NCBI GenBank assembly: GCA_902587025.1
Contig: CACIJJ010000009.1
Coordinates: 1-36,633, forward strand
Length of the DNA: 36,633 nucleotides
Direction: 5' to 3'
DNA from: an uncultured Candidatus Actinomarina sp.
GTDB taxonomy: Bacteria; Actinomycetota; Acidimicrobiia; Actinomarinales; Actinomarinaceae
The position numbers and the translations under genes were made by a program. The notes under the pieces were generated by a model. It was not told where the DNA came from, did not search any database, and worked only from the letters and a program-made list of their open reading frames with translations. Each line of letters starts with the position of its first letter. Within the stretch, counting starts at the first letter, position 1. This document shows positions 31,783 to 36,633 of the stretch, in pieces.

Positions 31783-32596
31783 AGCTATCCTTGAGCCTTT
31801 CAAATATGATTTTATGATAAGGTCCTTGGTTACTGCTATTGCATCAGGAACAATGTTATCTCTTTTGGGACCATTTGCAGTAAATAGAAATATGGGGTTT
31901 ATGGCTGATGCCATGGCTCATGCGACTTTACCAATTATTGCAGTGGGTGTTTTTTTCGGATTTAGTATCTCTGAATTAGGAGTCCCTGCCTCTGTTCTCA
32001 TAGCTATTTTCTTGGGTTTTATAATAAAAAATACAAATATTGGAGAAGATACAGCAATAGGAATTATTTTTTCTTCATTTTTTGCCTTAGGTTTTGTTCT
32101 TATCTCAATACTCGACGTAACTATAAATTTAGAAGATTTGCTATTTGGACAAATTTTGGCAGTTAGTACATTTGATGTTTTCATAGTTGTTGGTATGTGT
32201 CTTGTTGTACTGGGTACAATGATAATTTTTTACAAACAATTACTCTTTTATTCATTTGATCCTATAGGTGCTGAAGTAAAAGGATTAAATATAAGTTTTT
32301 TGAATTATCTCTTTATGATACTTTTATCTGTTGCCATAGTAGCTTCCTTACAAACTGTTGGCATAATACTAGTTTTGAGCATGCTACTCATTCCAGCAGC
32401 CGCATCCAAACTTGTAACGAACACATTTAATTCATCAATAAGGATTAGTATTGTCTTTGGCGTTTTCTCCTCTGTAACAGGTTTATATTTATCTTATTTT
32501 TTTAACCTTCCTTCTGGACCATCCATGTCTTTAGTTGCTACATCTATTTTTGGACTATCTTTTATGATAAGTAAGATCAAAAGAGTTAAAACCTAG
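31775..32596 (+). CDS. znuB: Zinc ABC transporter permease ZnuB
   Basis: A 273-residue permease of the ABC-3 family with about eight membrane helices. I take the ATG at 31775 because GGAG lies 6 nt upstream; an in-frame ATG at 31763 would add four residues. Typical segments are LGPFAVNRNMGFMADAMAHA near the N-terminus and QTVGIILVLSMLLIPAAASK near residue 190. It forms the membrane channel with ZnuC, receiving zinc from ZnuA. Confidence 0.94.
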   Translation: MIEAILEPFKYDFMIRSLVTAIASGTMLSLLGPFAVNRNMGFMADAMAHATLPIIAVGVFFGFSISELGVPASVLIAIFLGFIIKNTNIGEDTAIGIIFSSFFALGFVLISILDVTINLEDLLFGQILAVSTFDVFIVVGMCLVVLGTMIIFYKQLLFYSFDPIGAEVKGLNISFLNYLFMILLSVAIVASLQTVGIILVLSMLLIPAAASKLVTNTFNSSIRISIVFGVFSSVTGLYLSYFFNLPSGPSMSLVATSIFGLSFMISKIKRVKT

Positions 32597-32603
32597 AAAA
32601 ATC

Positions 32604-33074
32604 ATGTATTCAATATGGGTTGAGTCATCGCTAAATCAATTATCTGATATAAAGGAAATTATTAAAATCCTTTCACTCGAGGAAGGTAAAGAATATTTTG
32701 ATCCACACGTCACATTAGTAACAAACTTAAAGACCGAACCCTCAGCTATGAGTGTATTTAACAAAATACCAAAGAAGAGATACGATATTACATTTGATAC
32801 AATCCAAGAAGGTACGACCTACTTTCAACGACTTTTCTTAACATCCACAGATAATACAAATTTTCAAAACTCAATAATCGATATAGAGGGATGGCCAAGT
32901 TTATGGATTCCACATCTGTCACTTTATTACGGGAACGAGTTACCAAAATCATATCCTTCGAAAAATTTTGATAATCTCATTCCCGCAACCGTTACGTTTG
33001 ATACATTAGTACTGTCCAAAACAGGTCCTTTAGTATCGGAGTGGAAGGAGATAACCACTGTAAATCTGGGTTGA
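32604..33074 (+). CDS. 2H phosphoesterase (cyclic phosphodiesterase-like)
   Basis: A 156-residue protein with the two His-x-[TS] motifs of the 2H phosphoesterase superfamily: DPHVTLVT (about 33-40) and IPHLSLYYG (about 107-115). Overall length and the W-x-E-S opening resemble the plant/yeast-type cyclic phosphodiesterase (CPDase) group rather than bacterial ThpR/LigT. Such enzymes open 2',3'-cyclic phosphates on RNA or ADP-ribose derivatives. It follows znuB by 7 nt and precedes a strong hairpin, so it is the last gene of the zinc operon. The link to zinc is unexplained. Confidence 0.82.
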   Translation: MYSIWVESSLNQLSDIKEIIKILSLEEGKEYFDPHVTLVTNLKTEPSAMSVFNKIPKKRYDITFDTIQEGTTYFQRLFLTSTDNTNFQNSIIDIEGWPSLWIPHLSLYYGNELPKSYPSKNFDNLIPATVTFDTLVLSKTGPLVSEWKEITTVNLG

Positions 33075-33108
33075 GCCCGGAGTTTTAATTTCAGTGACAG
33101 TAATAAAA

Positions 33109-33129
33109 AAACCGGGCTGCGCCCGGTTT
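33109..33129 (+). terminator. Rho-independent-like terminator after the zinc operon
   Basis: AAACCGGGC and GCCCGGTTT form a perfect 9-bp stem around TGC, flanked by A-rich DNA on the left. It lies 35 nt after the phosphoesterase stop. It is the strongest GC-rich hairpin I see in this AT-rich window. The 3' T-tract is short, so termination efficiency is uncertain. Confidence 0.75.
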
Positions 33130-33262
33130 AATAACTAACTAACTGGGGCACCTACTTATGTAGTTGTCCACCAATGCCAATTAATTACATTTTTCATATT
33201 TAATAACATACCAAAAAAATTTTATGATTCAAAATTCATTTAAGTAAAAATCTTATCTCTTC

Positions 33263-33268
33263 TATTCT
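33263..33268 (+). promoter_or_regulatory. Putative -10 element of the ABC exporter operon
   Basis: TATTCT ends 7 nt before the GTG start at 33276, with a weak TTAAGT at the -35 position (33240-33245, 17-bp spacer). No ribosome site is visible before the GTG, which agrees with a leaderless transcript. Confidence 0.5.
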
Positions 33269-33275
33269 TTATAAA

Positions 33276-34004
33276 GTGGAAAAAATAATAGAAGCAAAAA
33301 ATCTTACAAAGATTTATGGAGAAGATGGAACATCAGTTACAGCATTAAACAATGTAAATCTTGATTTTTATGAAAATAAATTTACGGCAATTATGGGTCA
33401 ATCTGGATCAGGCAAATCAACTCTTCTCCACTGTCTTGCAGGATTAGATAAAGTTACTTCAGGATCAATCTTTGTAAAAGGCGTTGACCTGGGAAGCCTT
33501 AACGACAAAGAATTAACAAAAATAAGAAGAGACTCTTTTGGATTTGTTTTCCAAGCTTTCAATTTAATACCAACTTTAACTGCAGAGGAAAACATCACAC
33601 TACCTTCTTCAATTGCAGGAAGAAAACCTGATGAAGAGTGGATAAACCAAATTGTTAATACCGTAGACATTGGAGATAGATTAAATCATCGACCAAATGA
33701 ACTTTCAGGTGGTCAGCAACAAAGAGTTGCTGCTGCACGTGCGATGGCAACCAAGCCAGAAGTAATTTTTGCTGATGAGCCATCAGGAAATTTAGACTCA
33801 AAATCAAGTAAGGAACTATTAACTTTTATGAAATCTGTTGTCAAAGAGTTAAATCAGACCATAGTTATGGTGACACACGATCCTTTCGCTGCATCTTTTG
33901 CTGAGAGGGTAATAATGCTAAAAGATGGAGAAGTAGCAAGTGATATGGAAGACCCATCTCAAGAAGAGATTATCTCAATGGTCACATCCTTAAGCGACAT
34001 TTAA
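33276..34004 (+). CDS. ABC transporter ATPase, MacB/LolD type
   Basis: A 242-residue ATPase with a GTG start. Walker A is GQSGSGKSTLLHCLAGLD (about 40-57), the Q-loop VFQAFNLIPTLTAEENI, the signature LSGGQQQRVAAARAM, Walker B VIFADEPSGNLDSKSS, and the switch His in VTHD. The FQxFNLIPTLTAxEN pattern is characteristic of the MacB/LolD group, which couples to FtsX-type permeases and does mechanical work or export rather than classic import. The stop overlaps the permease start by one base. Confidence 0.94.
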   Translation: MEKIIEAKNLTKIYGEDGTSVTALNNVNLDFYENKFTAIMGQSGSGKSTLLHCLAGLDKVTSGSIFVKGVDLGSLNDKELTKIRRDSFGFVFQAFNLIPTLTAEENITLPSSIAGRKPDEEWINQIVNTVDIGDRLNHRPNELSGGQQQRVAAARAMATKPEVIFADEPSGNLDSKSSKELLTFMKSVVKELNQTIVMVTHDPFAASFAERVIMLKDGEVASDMEDPSQEEIISMVTSLSDI

Positions 34005-36633
34005 TGTTTGGATTTACAAAAAGACCCCTTCTATTAATAGCCTGGAAAAATCTTAAAACTTATCCAGTAAGAATATTTCTGACAACCTCATCAATTATTC
34101 TTGGAGTTTCAGTCATAATTGCTGCAAATATTTTTTCTGAAAGCAACAAAAATGCATTCGATAATTTATTTTCTGGTGTATTTGAAGGAATCGATCTAGT
34201 TGTTCAGCCTATCCAGGAAGATTTTGCTCAAGGCTTTGGAGATGATGGTGGTCAGGGACCAATATCATTTGAGTTTAGAAAGATTTCTGATAAAAAGATA
34301 AATGAAATAAAGAGCATAGATGGTGTAAAAGATGCATGGGGTGATGTTATTGGATTTGCTCAATTCATAAAATTTGGACCAAGACAAGATTGTCATGCTT
34401 TTAACCCAGAATGTGAAAGAGAAACTATCTTAATTCAAAATGGTTTTGCCCCTACTTTTGGAGCTGCGTGGGACACATCTCCTTATGCTTCACAGTGGGA
34501 GATAATTGATGGACAGCCTCCAACAAATAACAAAGAGGTCGTTATGGACTCAACAACAGCTGAAGGAAATGGGTTTAGTGTTGGAGACAGAGTCACTGTA
34601 CTAGCTGGGGCTATACCAGCTACTTTCACAATCGTTGGAATAGCAGAATTTGCAAATACGGGGTCACCTGGTGGAGCATCTTTTGCTCTTTTTGATTTTA
34701 GAACTGCACAAGTTCTTTTAGATTCTATAGGAGAAGTAGATTTTATAAATGTTGTCGTTGATGAAAATGCTGACATAAATCAAGTTCGAAGTGCTATTTC
34801 AAATATCGACAGTCAAGGTTTAGAAGTTATTGATGCACAGGAAGCAGCAGCTGAACAAGCAGACTCTATAAAACAAGGCCTTGATTTTTTTAATACTATA
34901 TTGAACGTATTTGCGGGTATAGCTATCTTTGTAGGTGCTTTTATTATTCAAAATACGTTTAGAATCCTTTTACTACAAAGAACAAAAGAGTTATCTTTGT
35001 TAAGAGCTTTAGGAACTTCTAAGAGACAGATTTATAGACTCGTTGTCTCAGAATCATTATATATGGCGATAATTGGCTCAGGCCTTGGCGTTGCACTTGG
35101 AATTGGTTTATCAGTGATTGTTAAAGAGGGACTAAAGTTTTTTGATTTTGGTCTACCGGAAGGTCCTTTAGTTTTAACTCCTAGTGCTGCAGTCACAGGA
35201 ATTATTATTGGCGTAGTTGTTACTATATTTTCATCGTTGTTGCCAGCCAGAAAAGCATCTCAAGTAAGCCCACTTGAAGCCATTAGAGACAGTCAATCAA
35301 CTCCAAAAAGAAAGTCACTATTTATAAGATTGATCGTTGGGTCATCGGTTTCATTATCAGGCTTAGGTATTCTTTTCGGTGTTTTGTATTCTTTTTTTAG
35401 AGTTCCATCTTTATCTGTGCTTCAACAAGTGGGCTTAGGCGCAAGCATAATTTTTATTGGTATTTCAGTAATTACACCCTCAATCACAAAACCTTTTGTT
35501 ACTATTTTCGATAAAATTTATAACACTATTTTTGGAATTCTTGGTAAATTGGCAACGGAAAACTCTAAAAGAACTCCACGAAGGACTGCCTCTACGGCTT
35601 CAGCATTAATGATTGGACTAACCTTAATATCTCTTGCTAACGTTTTAACTACATCCTTTAAAGCACAAGCAGAGAAAGTTGTAAAAGAAGTTGTTCTTGC
35701 AGACTACCAAGTCAGTGCAGCTCAAATTTTTGCATCTCCAGGTATTCCAACAGGTCTATCTCAAGAATTACTTGAACTTGAAGAGGTTACGGAACTATCA
35801 AGAACACGAGCTACTGTTGTCGGTTACAACAATAGACCATTGATACTCGGAGCTGTTGACAAAGAAGTTTTTGATCTAATTAAGACCATTGATATTGCTG
35901 GCTCAAGAGAGGATTTTTATAAACAAGATGCTATTGGAGTCTTAAAATTTAAAGCTGATAATGATAATATTTCACTGAACGATAGAGTAACCCTGACTAT
36001 ACCTGAAGTAGGAAAAAAAGAATTTATAGTTAAATATATTTTTGACTGGACTACACAGCCCCCAGCTGAATTTTTTCTTCTTTTAGATAATCATGAATTT
36101 TTCTCAAACGAATCTTTAGATACAGAACTATATTTCAACGTGATAAACAAAGATGAAGCTACTAAAAATAAACTTGATGATATTGTAGATCATTACCCAG
36201 GAGTAACATTACGTGATCAAGATGCTTTGATTGAGGAGGCAAATAGCCAGATCCAATTGTTGTTAAATGTTATTTATGGATTCTTATCTATATCTATTTT
36301 TGTGGCATTATTTGGAATTACGAATACTCTCTCATTATCAGTATATGAAAGAACTAGGGAGATTGGTTTAATGAGAGCAATAGGAACCTTAAGAAAACAA
36401 ATTAGAAATATGGTATTTATAGAATCTTCAATCATTTCAGTATTTGGTGCGATACTTGGAACAGGTCTAGGTATATTTTTTGCATGGAGTCTAATTCAAG
36501 CACTTGAGGATCAAGGATTTACAGAATTTGTTGTTTCTATCCAACAAACAATCTTATGGATCGGAATTGCAATACTTTCGGGGGTAATTGCAGCAATTAT
36601 CCCAGCAATAAGAGCTTCAAAACAAAATATATT
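34004..36633 (+). CDS. FtsX-domain ABC permease with duplicated core, 3' end cut
   Basis: The ATG overlaps the ATPase stop (TAATG), and the frame is open to the window edge (about 876 residues; only a few are likely missing, since the closing IPAIRASKQN motif is reached). The layout is one N-terminal helix (about 22-44), a large outer MacB_PCD-type domain (about 50-290), a three-helix FtsX core (about 298-430, with RTKELSLLRALGTSKRQIYR), a second half with ASALMIGLTLISL and another outer domain, and a second FtsX core from about 755 (ERTREIGLMRAIGTLRKQIR). This duplicated form is common in actinobacteria. The substrate is unknown. No adaptor gene is adjacent on the left. Confidence 0.92.
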   Translation, partial: MFGFTKRPLLLIAWKNLKTYPVRIFLTTSSIILGVSVIIAANIFSESNKNAFDNLFSGVFEGIDLVVQPIQEDFAQGFGDDGGQGPISFEFRKISDKKINEIKSIDGVKDAWGDVIGFAQFIKFGPRQDCHAFNPECERETILIQNGFAPTFGAAWDTSPYASQWEIIDGQPPTNNKEVVMDSTTAEGNGFSVGDRVTVLAGAIPATFTIVGIAEFANTGSPGGASFALFDFRTAQVLLDSIGEVDFINVVVDENADINQVRSAISNIDSQGLEVIDAQEAAAEQADSIKQGLDFFNTILNVFAGIAIFVGAFIIQNTFRILLLQRTKELSLLRALGTSKRQIYRLVVSESLYMAIIGSGLGVALGIGLSVIVKEGLKFFDFGLPEGPLVLTPSAAVTGIIIGVVVTIFSSLLPARKASQVSPLEAIRDSQSTPKRKSLFIRLIVGSSVSLSGLGILFGVLYSFFRVPSLSVLQQVGLGASIIFIGISVITPSITKPFVTIFDKIYNTIFGILGKLATENSKRTPRRTASTASALMIGLTLISLANVLTTSFKAQAEKVVKEVVLADYQVSAAQIFASPGIPTGLSQELLELEEVTELSRTRATVVGYNNRPLILGAVDKEVFDLIKTIDIAGSREDFYKQDAIGVLKFKADNDNISLNDRVTLTIPEVGKKEFIVKYIFDWTTQPPAEFFLLLDNHEFFSNESLDTELYFNVINKDEATKNKLDDIVDHYPGVTLRDQDALIEEANSQIQLLLNVIYGFLSISIFVALFGITNTLSLSVYERTREIGLMRAIGTLRKQIRNMVFIESSIISVFGAILGTGLGIFFAWSLIQALEDQGFTEFVVSIQQTILWIGIAILSGVIAAIIPAIRASKQNI

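Overview
The window looks like the replication-origin region of a low-GC actinobacterium. It is strongly AT-rich. The gene order pcnA/cca, nudix, trxB, cwlM-like, parB, parA, rsmG, jag, yidC, yidD, rnpA, rpmH, dnaA, dnaN, dciA-like, gyrB, gyrA, DUF3566 is the conserved actinobacterial origin block; the CwlM-like gene and the DUF3566 membrane protein after gyrA are especially characteristic. AT-richness, very tight gene packing and losses from the block (recF, trxA, murJ and sigM are absent here) suggest a streamlined marine lineage such as Candidatus Actinomarina. That placement is inference.

Left arm (1-13096, all minus strand). From the origin leftwards come dnaN, a DciA-like gene, gyrB, gyrA and DUF3566, then a cobalamin-type riboswitch. 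The riboswitch heads an operon of a B12/iron-type substrate-binding lipoprotein, a DUF2090 class I aldolase, a PPi-dependent phosphofructokinase and a hotdog thioesterase. Next are three tandem paralogous four-cysteine lipoproteins and, cut by the window edge, a membrane-fusion/adaptor protein with a peptidoglycan-binding-like domain.

Origin (about 13097-14663). dnaA reads left and rpmH reads right. The 271-bp dnaA-rpmH gap holds an AT-rich stretch, an imperfect inverted repeat and a 20-bp direct repeat containing TTCGCGAA. I see no canonical DnaA box there, and the DnaA recognition signature is changed (GGRSHSTV rather than GGRDHTTV).

Right arm, part 1 (14664-19059, plus strand). rpmH-rnpA-yidD-yidC-jag-rsmG-parA-parB are packed with overlapping or nearly touching ends. 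A perfect 16-bp parS site lies inside rsmG. Part 2 (19056-22338, minus strand) holds a CwlM-like pseudo-amidase, trxB, a small membrane protein, a GNAT acetyltransferase and a nudix hydrolase. Part 3 (22377-27839, plus strand) holds the CCA-adding/poly(A) polymerase, argR with two ARG boxes, pepP, a cis-prenyltransferase and a Ste24-type protease.

Metal and transport region (27816-36633). An uncharacterised multi-pass membrane protein and a Fur/Zur regulator face a znuA-znuC-znuB zinc-uptake operon, which has a perfect 25-bp operator-like palindrome over its promoter. A 2H phosphoesterase and a strong hairpin close this unit. The window ends in a MacB/FtsX-type ABC exporter (ATPase plus a duplicated-FtsX permease that runs off the edge). 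Several promoters place a TANNNT -10 element 6-8 nt before the start codon, suggesting many leaderless mRNAs.
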